Below are positions 48,407-60,050 of a stretch of 64,000 nucleotides of DNA, one piece after another; position 1 is the stretch's first letter, and each line of letters starts with the position of its first letter. Location of the stretch: the NCBI GenBank assembly GCA_047967505.1, contig CM106541.1, one strand, 5' to 3'. The notes beneath the pieces are model-generated. The model searched no databases and was not told the origin of the DNA. It saw only the letters and a list, made by a program, of their open reading frames with translations. The stretch comes from Dipteris shenzhenensis (Eukaryota; Polypodiophyta; Polypodiopsida; Gleicheniales). A program made the position numbers and the translations under genes.

Positions 48407-48608
48407 TGTTGGGGTTAAAGGCACATTGCCAACCCTTATATTAAAGAATTAAAGATAGGACACCTATGACTGTCTTAAGACAGTCATAGGGTAAACCTAA
48501 TCCTAATAAAACTTAAGTGAGTTTGTGGTGTGGCTCACTCATCATTTCACACCCGCACTATTGTGTCTCTCTCTCTTGCTCCCCTTTCAACTCTACTTCC
48601 CCCTCTCA
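48407..48608 (+). repeat. 3' LTR of Copia-I-3 (202 bp)
   Basis: Identical to the 5' LTR. The palindrome is at 48463-48490. Confidence 0.96.
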
Positions 48609-48779
48609 CTCACAACCTCTTATTAGCTGGGGAAGGGAGCACAAGGAGGTGAAGGAAGGGGTGTGAAGGAGGGGAAGGGGGATGGAGGTGAAGCGAGGTG
48701 GATCTATGGCAAGGGGCTAAGGTAGAAGGAGCAGCGCTGGGAGCAGAAGGAGCAGGTTGAGGCTGAGCCACTCATATGG

Positions 48780-49945
48780 GATAAGTACTATCGCACTTAT
48801 CTTGGCAAAGAGTTTCAATGAAGCGGTCGGTACTGGTTTTCCCAATACTTGGACCCTTATACCCTTGCTCTCATCCACCAGGTAGGTAACCCCATGAGCC
48901 CGAAAAACTACAGGACCATTATGATTGAGCTTGTCATGTCCAAGATGTTGGCCTCAGTGCTCGATACATAGGTTAGCCAATTTGCACAGCTCCAAGGACT
49001 AAGAGCTAAGGGGTAGGGAGGCTTCCGTGCTAATCATGCGACTCTAGATCACATTGTCACACTTCAAGGTGTCGTTGAGGAGGCTAGAGCATGCAACAAG
49101 AGAATCTATTGCTGCTTTATGGATTTCCGCAAGACTTTTGACTAGAAGTTGAGAGCTTGCCTCATCAGACGCTTGCAGGATCTAGGGTATAGTTAGGAGA
49201 TTATTTGAATAGTCATGGCACTTCATGAGAGGGTCTCAAGCAAGGTTCGGATGGCTATAGGGTGGACCATGTAGATCTATTGGGGTCAAATAGGGTTGTT
49301 CACTATCACCAACTTTGTCTAGCCTCTACATCGACGAGCATGAGACCGTTCATCGGGACACGAGGAGGGGCAAGCTCCTCTCTTGCTGGCTCCTTCATTT
49401 AGATTCTTCTCTATGCAAACGATGTGATCTTACTGTCCGCTTTAGCTGAGAGCCTCCAATGGCACTTGGATGCACTCCTTACTTTCTATGAGACACATGA
49501 TTTGAAATCCAATATTGGTAAAACCAAGGTTATGATCTTCAACACATCTAGAGCAGCCATGCACAAAGAGTAGTTTACACTGTACAGATTACAAACGGAG
49601 GTCGTTGCATCCTACACATATTTGGGATTTTTCTCTTGGCTGATCTTCAATGAGACCACGATGCAGACTTGATTGAGCAAGGGATATGCTGCACTTGCCA
49701 GGCTTGAGCAGAAGTGCTTTCAATCTCATTTCTAGGATCTTAAATCGAATTTGTCTCTTTGACTCCTTGGTCCGTCCAGCAGGCAATGACAGTCCTTGGT
49801 AAGAAGTCTGCTCTATCAGAGGTAGACTAGGATCGAGTGGAGAGGCTCCATATCATTTTGGCTGAGTTTTGGGTCTTCCCACTCCCAACTCGACACAACA
49901 TTTCAGGTAATCACATATCTTCACCGAGTCAAGGATTTATTGGTA
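48780..49945 (+). pseudogene. LINE-A copy 2, RT, heavily mutated
   Basis: Across frames: PKNYRTIMIELVMSKMLASV, GGFRANHATLDHIVTLQ, IYCCFMDFRKTFD, then a decayed palm region and LGKTKVM-like DNA (49515-49545). Many stops. Similar in DNA to copies 1, 3 and 4. Confidence 0.78.
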
Positions 49946-50629
49946 TTAAAGAGATGCAAACATGCAATACTATCTTATTAATAGTGGACTCGGAATTAGC
50001 TTAGAGAGGGAAGGAGCATGAAATATAGAACTCACTTTATTGAAAAGCTTCATGCTAAGCACAACACACACTCTAGCAGATGCACATCCCTATGGGGCTT
50101 GTTGCATCTATTTACAAAGCTCTACCACACTAGCCACAAAGGCTGATTACAAAAGAGTCTCTTGCTCCAAACACTCTGAGCATATATCATGAATCACACA
50201 CATGAACTGCTCTGGAACAGGTCAGATATATAAAGAGGTCGCATGAGAGAACCACACGAAGTTGTGAAGAGACAGAAGAGTCGCGCCAGCAGCCTATATA
50301 AACAATGTCCGGAGCAAGATATACGATGGACCTGTCAGCATGTCGATGTGTAGATTAGACTTGGGGATCTTCCCTCCGTGTTCGCCAAACTAGGGACACA
50401 ACCAATGGGTGTGAGTGGCACTTGTCTGATGTAGAGCCACGGCTAGGAGACCATACAGGTCACAGGTTTCATGTCACCTGGCAGCATTGACCACCACTAC
50501 CTCCTCTCTCTACCGAGGCCCTTTTATCCATTCTCAGCCACCCAGTGGACTTCAGTCCCCAAACAGCATATGGAGGGCCACCATAGTGATGCCACTGTGA
50601 GAGATGCAGCGGATCTGAACATAAATGGA
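49946..50629. other. Unassigned sequence between two LINE-A copies
   Basis: Contains TATATAAAGAGG (50228) and TATATAAAC (50295), which would suit an LTR promoter, but no terminal repeats or genes were identified. Confidence 0.35.
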
Positions 50630-51341
50630 GAGAGAAAGAAAGAAAGAAAGAAAGAAAGATATATCAACGTCCGTAGGAGGCCTCGCGGGCCTATGGGCCA
50701 AAGTACGGAATCAAGTAGCTCATACAGACCACTGTGAGCCGGGGCAAAGGGCTCACTAAGGCCCTTGCTGAGTACTAAAATGCTATACTAGTACAAAATA
50801 GCAAAAAAGGTAGCAAAAAAGGCATGAGAGTGGCATGAAGATATCTAGTGCCTAGAGCTAGAGCCCCAAGTGCATGAACCGGCTCCACGTATCCAGGCTC
50901 CATGATGGCTCTCTAATGAGATGCAAAGAGCTCATGTATTTGCATGTGTCGGATGTCTCTCGTGGTGGTGGAGGATGTGGTCTCCTTGATCTCTGGATCC
51001 GATGGGCTATGTCAAGGGTGATGCCTCGCCTTGGTCGATCTCCCCTAAGGAGAGCTGAAATAGGTTGAACCTCGATCGTGTGTGCTCTGGTCGCCTGTCG
51101 CGCCGTGTACGGTCTCTGTGCCCCTTGTCTGGTAGTGCTGTGTCGGCTCCCTCCACTGATCCATATATCTCTCATGTCGGCTAGCTCCTCCTCCTCTATC
51201 CCAGAGTGCCCTAAGGCTGAGTCAAATGCATAGAAATCCGTGACTTGTCTCTATGCTCGGTCTACCTTGGTACCTTGTGGTGTGGTGGTCCCATCCTCTT
51301 GCTCTCTGATATGTCATATGTCGTAGTAGTATCTCCCTGTG

Positions 51342-53275
51342 TCATCGCATCTCCATTAGGTAGAGCCCAACACAGACCTGGTCCTGGAAGTGAATCAGTC
51401 GTGAGAGTGGGCCAAAGCCGTGCCCCTCCTGAAAAAGATAGTGGTAGCACCCTCGGATCTCATAGTAGGCTGGGCAGACACATAGAAAGTGCTCCTCTGT
51501 CTCGACTGCCCCCATCGTGCACAACCTGCAAGTCCACTGCTCTCTGGGTATGCGTGCAGCTCTCCCTGCCTCGACCCTCAGCTGATGGGACGAGACCCGC
51601 ATCTGTCCGATGGCAATCCTCAGTGCGTGTGAGACTCCTCTGTCCTCGAGAAACTGAGGTCTGATGATGAGCCCATCTTCCAAGACTCGCTGAAAGTGGT
51701 CATAGTAGAGTTGGGTCTTGGTGGGGAACTCCTAGTCCCCCCCCAAGTGCGAAATGTGTGGAGTTGGAGGAGATCTAACCGTATGATGCAGTTAATCTCA
51801 TCTTGTGGGATCGACTCGGGTGGTGCATCCATGCTACACTGAAACGGAGGAAGCCTATCCATTTGAATGCCGGGACTGGCAAACCATGTAGTGTCGCATG
51901 CAAACCATGCTGTACCTGCCCCACTCTCAGATAGTCGTATGGAGGACTCTAGTGCCAGCCTCGGAAGTCTCTCGCGAGGTAGGCCCCAAACACTGTGGAG
52001 GAAAGTCACTGTCTAAAAAATGGCATCAACCTGGAGAGGGGTCATGGCAAGGTCTGCCTGTACTATCTGATGGGGGACCGAGGGCTTACTCCAAATCATC
52101 GTTACATGGCGGTCGCCCTCACTAGAGTGTCGAAAAGCCAACACTTCATTGGTGGATGTTGGAAGTGCGCCTAAAAGCACTGTCGCTCTAGTCGGGCCAA
52201 GGCACCTTACCCTCATGTGAGTCATGCTCTGGCTGGATGGGTCATCGTGAAAACTGGCCCTGTGAAAACTGCACCCAAGTATGTGTAGGACTGCACAATC
52301 TCCACTGGCTGACTCTGGTATGTAAAACTATGTCGGTGAAGCACTATGTAAGAGGTGTTGAAGATCATGACCTTGGTCTTCCCAAGGTTAACCATGAAGT
52401 CTCTCTCTCTGCAAAACACCTCTAGGGCATCTAGATGTCTCTGTAGTCCCTCTGCCGAAGATGACAGGAGGACTGTCATCTGCGTATGGTAGAATATGTA
52501 TCATCAAGTTTGCTAGTGGTGCTCCCTCGCCTCCTAGGTGGTCTATGAAATATGTAATCTCATCAATGTAGAGTTTGAAGAGAGTCGGTGAGAGAGGGCA
52601 TCCTTGCTTTACTCCGATCGTGCTCTCAACCCAGTCTGACAGGCCTCCTGGGACACGAACTCTCCCTCTAACAGACTCATATAGGTTCACCACTCCCCAG
52701 ATTAGAACCTCTGGAATCTGCATATCCTGTAGTCTCTTGATCATGCGGGATCGCGGGACAGTGTCAAAGGCCTTCCGAAAGTCTACAAAACAAGCGTAGA
52801 CTTTCTGGCGTCTTGACCTCGCCTCTTCAATGATAGTCCTCAAGGTGAAGATGTGGTCGAGAATGGAGTGATGTCTCCGGAAACCTGCCTGTCCTAGAGC
52901 GCATTGCCCATGTGCCTCCGTATGGCTCTTGATCTCCCTCTCCAGTATCGATCCATAGATCTTGGCCAGCGTGTGGCCAATCATGAGAGTGTGATAATTC
53001 CCTGTATCCATGGGGTCACCTACCTTGTGTATCGGTACTATGGTGGTGGTACTCCATGAGGGTGGGAAGCCGTGACATATGGCGTGGTTGAACATCTGTG
53101 CTAGTATCGGAGCCAAAGCCTCCTGTCCATAGTCAAAATGCTCAGTCTGTAGTCCCTCGTGGTCCTGTGCTCTCCGGTTATGAAGCCGGTTGAGTGCAGC
53201 CCGCACATTCTGTGCAGTGAACAAGTGGCAATTGGTGGGCCGTGGCATAGTGGACATATCAGGTGGTGCCTGCAT
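51342..53275 (-). pseudogene. LINE-A copy 3 reverse transcriptase and C-terminal region
   Basis: 52388-53275: ALNRLHNRRAQDHEGLQTE, VPIHKVGDPMDTGNYHT, GQAGFRRHHSILDHIFTL, ACFVDFRKAFDTVPRSRM, STIGVKQGCPLSPTLFKL, then PYADDSPP (YADD kept, followed by a frameshift). 52222-52479 continues with GKTKVMIFNTS and YTYLGAVFTG. 51342-51683 ends with CRLCTMGAVETEEHFLCVC, a C-x2-C..H..C zinc-type motif near the C-terminus. Three or more frameshifts. Confidence 0.85.
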
Positions 53276-53499
53276 TGGGACATCATAAAGGGGGCATGCA
53301 TAAGTGTGCCAAACACCTGAGTCTGTGATGGGTATAGGTGGCTTCCCCTCCGATAGAAACCCTCAGCCAATGGTGGGATCCCCCCCTCGAAATGAACTGA
53401 TCACCTCGTCCATTCTTTGGATGAGGAAAGCCCGCCGCTTACGATGTGTCAGTCGTAGTGAAATCTGTTGTGCCTTGGATGATGTCAAGTGGCCAAGGG

Positions 53500-54603
53500 C
53501 TCGCTCGCGTGTGAGGTGAGCTCTCATCTCTCTGCACTCATCATCATACCAAATTCTGTGGCATCTTCCCTAGTGAGGTGCGTGCAGATCGAGTCGTGGG
53601 GAAAGACATTATGGCTGCGTCCACGACTACTGTGGAAAGGGTGCCTGAGCTGTGGGCAAGGTCTACAACATCTCCAAGTAGTAGGGCTGGAAGTCCCTTC
53701 GCCAAGTTGCTCACATAGATGGGGTCCAGGGCACGATCAAAGTGAACCTATACATGAGTGGGCGTGGGGGGAACCCTCTCTATAGCTGGCATAGTGGTAG
53801 AGATACAAAAGGCTAGGTACGAGTGATCAGCACCGAGTGGGGGAGGGGGCACAATAAAGTCGTATATCCGTGAGGCAAAAGCCAAGGGAGTCTACTGTGC
53901 TTGTCCCTCCGCCATGTGGGAAACAAGTGAGACCACCGGATGATGGCCATCTCTGTAGACCATTGTATAATCAAGTCATGAACAGCCCCTAGCTCAAGTA
54001 GATGTCGTCCATACTCTTTCACCTATGGTGCATCTGCAGAGTGTCTCACTATCCCGAGCTCAGCTGCATCTAGTTCTGGTACTATGAGGGAATCCAATGC
54101 AAAGTCCAGAAGGCCCACCTGCCTATTCCCTGTGCGTGCATTGAAGTCACCAAGAAGAAGGATGTTCTCCTGCCTGGAAAATTCAGTGATATCATCCTGA
54201 ATCGACTCATATGGAATGTGCCCTTTTGTGGTGACCTCACATGCATAGGATGAAGTATCTGGAGGGAAATAACATACTGCTATGAGAATCGGTCGTGCGT
54301 ATGGTAGCTGGACTCATATCCACATGTGTCGCGCATGGTCCTCTCTCCGTGCCATTGATATGAGAGGTCTCATGTGTGATCTAAAAAGGATAGCCACTCC
54401 CCCCGAACCGTGCACACCAGTGTCTCTCCTCGTCTCCTTCCTATGAGATGACTCCCATGTATATCTTGTTACGGTGGGCAGTCCTCTCTTGGGGCTCTCA
54501 TGTGTCTCAGTGAGGAAGACCATGTCTCTGTCAGTGTATGTCTCTGAGAAACCATGTGGATCAGACTATAGTGTGCCATTGCAATTCCACACTGCAATTT
54601 TCA
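53500..54603 (-). pseudogene. LINE-A copy 3 endonuclease
   Basis: Starts LKIAVWNCNGTL (54566-54603), then MVFLTETHESPKRGL (Glu of the E-T-H motif, 54480-54523), GSGGVAILFRS, a CYFPPD region, and ILLLGDFNARTGN (about 54140-54175). These are AP-type endonuclease motifs that nick the target site. Stops and frameshifts interrupt it; the C-terminal SDH motif is not clear. Confidence 0.8.
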
Positions 54604-54640
54604 GTCCACTTTGTGTCCCACTCACAAACTGAACTGGAAA

Positions 54641-55344
54641 GGAAAGAAAGAGACACGCGAGACTGCAATGGATCTCAAGGCAAAAACCCCTAAAGTGTGG
54701 GGGAAAACCTCTGCATATATAGGCACAGAACTGCTTCACATTGAGATGCCACAAGTGAGGCAAGGGGGGCCTATATATAGGCAGCCGCCCCCTCCCTATT
54801 CTACTAGGCCAACTAGCAGGCCTGAGGTGGGCTGACCCACCTACCCTAGGACCAACCCTACCCAATAGCCTATAAGGGCTGCCATACAGCCCTATGGGGC
54901 TGAACCCCTCATTGACTGCCATGCAGCCATATAGTGGGGGGGATGAACCCCTCCTACCAGGCCGATCAACAAGGCAAGGGGGCCGGCCCACCTCAGCCTA
55001 CAAAAGGCCTCCACAGGGGGGGCGGGTCTGCAGCTCCAGGGGCAGCCACACAGGCCCCCAACACTGCCCAATAAAATGCGCCACAGCAAGGGCTGATCTG
55101 TGGAAACCAACAGGCCCAGATGGACCCTCAGATGGGGCCTCTACTGTGCGCGGATCTGCCCTCAGCCCTGCCCTACTCTACCCTCACAAGGGGGTGGGCA
55201 CACCCACAACAAAGGCCTTCACTCAACCTAACCTAACCTCTCATGGGGCGGGCACACCCACAAGCAAGGCCCTCACTCTCCACCTAACCTACCCAAGTGA
55301 CATCAGGAGATGCTGACCTCCAACAGCCACACCACAGTTCCATC
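54641..55344. other. GC-rich region upstream of LINE-A copy 3
   Basis: C- and G-rich direct words (GGGGCGGGCACACCCACAA at 55240, CTATATATAGGCAGCC at 54770). It may be LINE-A 5' UTR or a separate repeat. No gene recognised. Confidence 0.4.
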
Positions 55345-55524
55345 CTCTCCATGGGCTCAGAAACTTTGTACTAGTGTTTATGTTTGTATTTGTCTTGGGT
55401 GCAGATGCCTGCGTAGAGGCTCCACCCATTTAGCTCATTTTATCTAGTTTTTTAAGTCTTGTAGACTCTCTGGTCTTTCAAAGACTTTAATAAACTCTCT
55501 TTCTTTCTTTCTTTCTTTCTTTGG
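55345..55524 (+). repeat. LINE-A 3' UTR and (CTTT)n tail, plus strand
   Basis: GTAGACTCTCTGGTCTTTCA, TTAATAAACTCTCTTTCTTTC; matches the end of copy 4 at 57870-57930. 5'-truncated. Confidence 0.75.
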
Positions 55525-56180
55525 TCACTACTTTTAGGGATGGCCTGCTCAAAACAATGTATCAAACACATCCGAGGTGCCGACAAGTGGCTGTTTTTGA
55601 CAGTCCAGCATCGGCATAAAAGAGTTTTGACCAAATAGCAAGTCCCTATTGACTAATCTTGCCAGTGAGTGGTTGACAGAAATGGTAACCTTTACTCTCA
55701 GAACTATAACCAATGAAGATACATTTAATTGCCTTGTCTTCCAGATTGTGCCACCTTTGAGATGGTACATGTGCATAAGCAAGGCATCCAAACACTCTCA
55801 TGTGTGGAATGACTGTCTTATGATAGACAGTGATTGTCTTCAATGTCTTGGTTGGTGACGACATAGTTTGCACACAATAGCATCCAACCATATTTTTTTG
55901 GACAAAGATTTTCCCTCATCATGCATCATGCATCATGCCATTTCTATCAAAGTTCTATTTTTTACATTCATTGATGAATAATACTACGAGATGCTAAAAA
56001 ATCTGCAAAATTCTCTTGGCTTATACTCACCGCCCCTAGTTAGTGCAGAGTGTGACCCTCTTGTGTTCACTTACATTCCCAACCATGGCAAGAACGCAAG
56101 AACTTTCTTGAAGCATGGAAAGACATTTAGCTTGGATTTCCAAGGATATATCCAAGTATGACAAGTAAAGTTATCAACAA
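55525..56180 (-). pseudogene. Copia integrase fragment related to Copia-II/III
   Basis: The minus strand, from high coordinates, reads TWIYPWKSKLNVFPCFKK, RGGEYKPREF, NRTLIEMA, then MRVFGCLAYAHVPSQRW and AIKCIFIGYSSESKGYHF. Frames change several times. It gives an independent Gln at the position where Copia-II-1 has its 6250 stop. Confidence 0.75.
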
Positions 56181-56239
56181 AAGTATTCTCTATCTAATTC
56201 CAATACCTTCTCTCTGTAGTCACATTTCTTCATCTCTCT

Positions 56240-57935
56240 CTTCCATAGACATAATTATGATGCATACTCAGACAGGTTTGCCCTTAGTTGGTTCCCTGAT
56301 CCCATTTCTACTATACATAGACGATGTGCTTCTGCACTCCTCATTAGCCAAGGGTCTCCAGTGGCACTCGGATGCACTTTCGATTTTTGTAAGGCACATG
56401 ATCTAAAGGTCAAAATTGGTAAAACAAGGTCATGATCTTCAATACATCTTGGGCAGCTGTACATCAAGAGAAGTTTACCTTTGGTGGGGCATGAGTGGAG
56501 ACTCCTATATGTATCTGGGGGTCCTTTTCTCAAGCCCGATCTTCATAATGAGATCAGTCATGCATGCTTGCTTGAGCAAAGGATATGCCACACTAGCCAA
56601 ACTCAATGGTCATTGCTTTCACTCCCATTTCCAGGATCCTAGAGCCAAGTCTTGTCTCCTTCCTCGTTCAACTCGAATGTATGGCAGTCCATTTGGGATA
56701 GACAGATGTATCAGAGATAGACTGGTCTCTGCATAGAGAGACCACATGATTTGCTTCTTGCCTCAGTAATCCATAGCAAACCATTGGACCCACATCATAT
56801 TATGTCGGCAGAGTTTGGCACTACCCCTCTATAGCTTGATGCAGTATTTTAGGTGGTCACTTATCTTCATAGAGTCAAGGACTGTGGCACCATGACATTT
56901 GGACATAAGTTGCCATGGCTGACCTTGACTTCATGTATTGCACTAGATACAATGGCGATTAGAGGAGTTGGTATGCTTGGGCATGCAAATGGTCTTAAAG
57001 CTTGGGATTCCATATGAAAGATTGCCACTGTTTGAGTATGGCCTTGAGGCTCTATCATCTCTGCTCAGCCATCATGAGGTGAACCAGGTCATCAGAGAAG
57101 ATTTATTACAGCTCCACACATACAGGGTTTGGCTAGCATCTCATGAGCTTTCGGTAAAACTCAGCTTTTATAGAGATCACTGCTTGCGGATCTCAGAGGA
57201 GGGGTTTATTGAACCACAGAGCTACACTCGGATCCATCTCCCACATGCACTGAGGATCTCAATTGGGTTGTTCTGGCTATCTTCTCACAAACTACAGATT
57301 GAAACAGAATGGACAGAGGGCATTTCACATGAAAACGGATCTGCACTTTAGGTGATATGCAAGAGAGTGAGATAGATGCACACTTTGCATCTAGATGCTT
57401 ATTTACTATGAGATCCATGGATGGCACCACTGTCTATTCAAGAGACTGAGACTGAGAAGCGCTTTGCATTTGGATGCCTGTGTTCTATGAGATTGCTGGA
57501 CGGCAATTTGCATTTAGATGCCTATGTACTATGAGACCCGTGGAATGGACCTTTGCCTATTGAGGAGCATTTATGGCCCACTCAAAGATTCTGAGCCACT
57601 AACGGACGAGCTCATCTTGTCTGTCCTTTGCCAACCGATGGACTTGATCCCACAGATAACATACACTAGTCCCCTCAATCGGATGGGTAGTTGATCGGTT
57701 GAGCGACGGCCAAGGAACTCCCCTCTTTGTCCTTTGTTTTTGGGTTTTCTCTCTTGCAGCAGGCGATAGTTGATGTATTTATTTTTTCATCTGAGACACC
57801 AGCCGTGGGCATGGGTGCCTCTTTTTAGTGGCCCTACTCCTTATCTTTCATTGTATTCGCTGGTTTTTTTCCAATCTCGTAGACCCTTTGGTCTTTCATT
57901 GACATTAATAAACTTTCTTTCTTTCTCCCACCTGG
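56240..57935 (+). mobile_element. LINE-A copy 4, 5'-truncated
   Basis: Starts inside RT (LIPFLLYIDDVLLHSSLAKG), continues through SYMYLGVLFSSPIF and DLLQLHTYRVW, and ends TTAATAAACTTTCTTTCTTTC. Frameshifted throughout. 57386-57544 carries a triplicated zinc-motif segment. Confidence 0.8.
57386..57544 (+). repeat. Three copies of a 36-bp segment in LINE-A copy 4
   Basis: Units at 57386, 57465 and 57509, each starting TGCAT(C/T)T and containing CTATGAGA; each would encode C-x6-YYE-x2-G, the second half of the LINE-A C-terminal zinc motif (CVCPAYYEIRG in copy 3). Confidence 0.7.
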
Positions 57936-57939
57936 ACCA

Positions 57940-58560
57940 CTGAGTTCTGCCACTCTCATCTAGAATAGAGTTAACTGTTCCACATAATTGGCTACAATCA
58001 ATCTCATTATGCAAAATTGGGGAAACCCCCCGTAATGAGTTTCTGAAACTCAGCCAAGCTGTGACAATAGTAGTCATAAGAGGTGAAGGAGGCATCCTGA
58101 TGTGTGTGGAACAAAAAACCCACCGAGTGCTATCCATCTAATCACCGCCCTGGAAGAGGAAATGCAACACTCAGAATATTGACCATGATTTTCAGTGCAA
58201 GAAAACCCATCAATTTACTCCAAAAAGAGTTTTTGACAGGTCTCTTAAGATGAGAAATGCAGCCCCTAGACTGACACAAGCATGAACAAACAAACAAGCA
58301 GTGACCATCTAAAGCTGGCTAAACTGCCACTCTAGAGGCTAGATCCAGCCTGGCTGAACTCTGAAAAAGGAGTTTCCTCTTGATAGTCTCCAATACGGGA
58401 GTAAATTTCTGAGAAGAAGAAATGCCTATGCCAACCTGACAGCCCAGATACCTAATCGAAAGCTCTCTCTAGGTCCAACTGCTAGGTAGAAGAGTCCTCA
58501 TCACTAATTCAAAATCCATTGGATTTATGCCAACTAATCTATGCCTTTGCTGCTTGATAA
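57940..58560 (-). pseudogene. LINE-B-like (L1) RT thumb fragment
   Basis: The minus strand reads LRYLGCQVGIGISSSQKF and IKRKLLFQSSARLDLASRV, then FLALKIMVNILSVAFPL and MPPSPLMTTIVTAWLSF. The YLG..LG and L-GRV strings are typical after the L1 palm. Interrupted by stops. Confidence 0.55.
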
Positions 58561-59504
58561 GTGAAAATTTACATGGTTAATGATGATGGGCATTACTTGT
58601 TCATCCTTTGTTACCTACTCTTCAATCTTATTAGCATCTGTAATAGGATTTGCAAATGCGTGCTCTACTATTTTCCACAACCTACTAGTCAATATTATTA
58701 GCATCTGTAATAAGCCTTGCAAATGTGGGCTCCACAATTTCCCAAACTATCAAACTATTGAATCACCGTAAATTTTGCTGAGTGCCAAAATACATGTGTG
58801 TGATTCAAAATCATTTGACTGTGCTGTTGTAAGGTCTCCCAATGAAGAATGACCTATACTTTTCAATTTACATATTTTCACCTGCAATTAGGGTTTTGTC
58901 TAGGTTGTATAGGGCCACACATGTGAATAGGCTTTGTCTTTGGAGTGGAAGGGGGGGGTGTGAATTGGTATGAGAATCGTTTGACTGTACAAAGCACATG
59001 TTGTTATTATTGGATCTGCTATGCAAATGCCCATACAGCTTTCAAGACATTATAGATGCAATTGCTTTTGCCTCGAGATTATCAAGGGCTGAAAGCTCAA
59101 TTTTGAGCTAAAATTGCCCCGGGTTTCATGAACCTTGGTAGTAGGGATAGATCGGGACTATAAAAGCATCAACATCTTTTGTTCAGAGGATGTATTACAC
59201 AAAAGTCAATACATCACAGCAAGGATGTGGAGCTTATGAAGTACCCTCTTACATATATAAGGGAAGAGCTTCTTTAAATAGATAGGAAATGAGAAATAGC
59301 AAGGCTATGATTTCCTTGAGGACATTTAGGCTTCAGCTTATATTAATTGGGTTCCAAGCTATCAAAGCTACTTTCAGTGCCCACTTTCAGTAGTTATTAT
59401 AAAAATAGTTAAGTAAATGTTAATGTACCATAATTTTGTTTGTTCAGTCATTGCCTTCAAAATTTTATTTTGTGTGACCTATGATTTGGATTTTTTTGCA
59501 ACAG
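58561..59504 (+). other. End of the giant intron, low-copy-looking sequence
   Basis: T- and A-rich, no recognised transposon, no ORF of note. It closes with GATTTTTTTGCAACAG, a good acceptor. Likely part of the original intron. Confidence 0.55.
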
Positions 59505-59591
59505 GTTTTGCTAGATGTTGTGCTGAGACCTGGTTCAGAAGCAAAACTTCCAATTAATCTATCTCATGGTTTGCTTATCTATATTTTGGAG
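59505..59591 (+). CDS. Internal exon of the pirin/cupin-like host gene (exon b)
   Basis: 87 bp, 29 codons, phase 0, bordered by TTGCAACAG and GTATAC. It reads VLLDVVLRPGSEAKL and SHGLLIYILE. Placed after exon a it gives SPILSQDF-VLLDVVLRPGS, matching the pirin order SPV..(T)PTMFLDF-L-PG and later AYIIEG, the start of the second cupin. The frame is kept across the junction. No further exon was found before the window end. Confidence 0.62.
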
Positions 59592-59825
59592 GTATACAAT
59601 ATTTATTACAAATATGTACCATTATTATTTAGGTCTTGATTCCTTCTGATCTTTGGGAATTTTGTGGTTACTCTTAGAGATAAAACTATGCTATTCTTAC
59701 GAGTAATACTTTCAAGGTAACCATAAGTCTGAAATGTCCCTATGATGATAATAGGCATGATCAATGAGCTAAATCATGGAATTGACTTTTCCATTTTTTG
59801 TTTGGGATCTCAAACAACTGGAAGT
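59592..59825 (+). other. Start of the next intron
   Basis: GTATAC donor followed by A/T-rich sequence without genes. Confidence 0.5.
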
Positions 59826-60050
59826 AACATGCCTTTGGCTTTTAGGCAATTGGTCTTGTTAAGCTGGCATTGCTTACAGTCGACCACATAATTCTCTATA
59901 TAGCCTTTCATCTTTAGCAAGAAAATACCTTTGGACAAAATCCAAGATATGAGGCTGTTCACATTCAGGACATAATGGCGTTCATAAAGAGTATGGTGCC
60001 TACCATTATCATGCTTGGGCAGCGTACAAAGCTTGCCACATTTAAATAGT
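59826..60050 (-). pseudogene. Gypsy integrase zinc-finger fragment
   Basis: The minus strand reads LYERHYVLNVNSL and GYIENYVVDCKQCQLNKT, the H..H..C-x2-C integrase N-terminus of gypsy elements. Not the same copy as Gypsy-G (its motif is CLTCQKVK). Confidence 0.62.

Larger units (their letters stand above)
42245..48608 (+). mobile_element. Copia-I-3, apparently intact Ty1/copia element (6364 bp)
   Basis: Identical 202-bp LTRs, a CTCAC duplication on both sides (42240-42244 and 48609-48613), primer site, polypurine tract and one uninterrupted gag-pol frame. By structure alone it could be autonomous and the insertion is very recent. Confidence 0.97.
50630..54640 (-). mobile_element. LINE-A copy 3, the most complete copy
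   Basis: Minus strand: endonuclease start at about 54603, RT at 52400-53275, C-terminal zinc motif near 51480, 3' end with a (CTTT)n tail (50630-50659 on plus as AAAG repeats). Several frameshifts. The 3' tail is CTTT-rich rather than poly-A, as in copies at 55495 and 57910. Confidence 0.82.
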
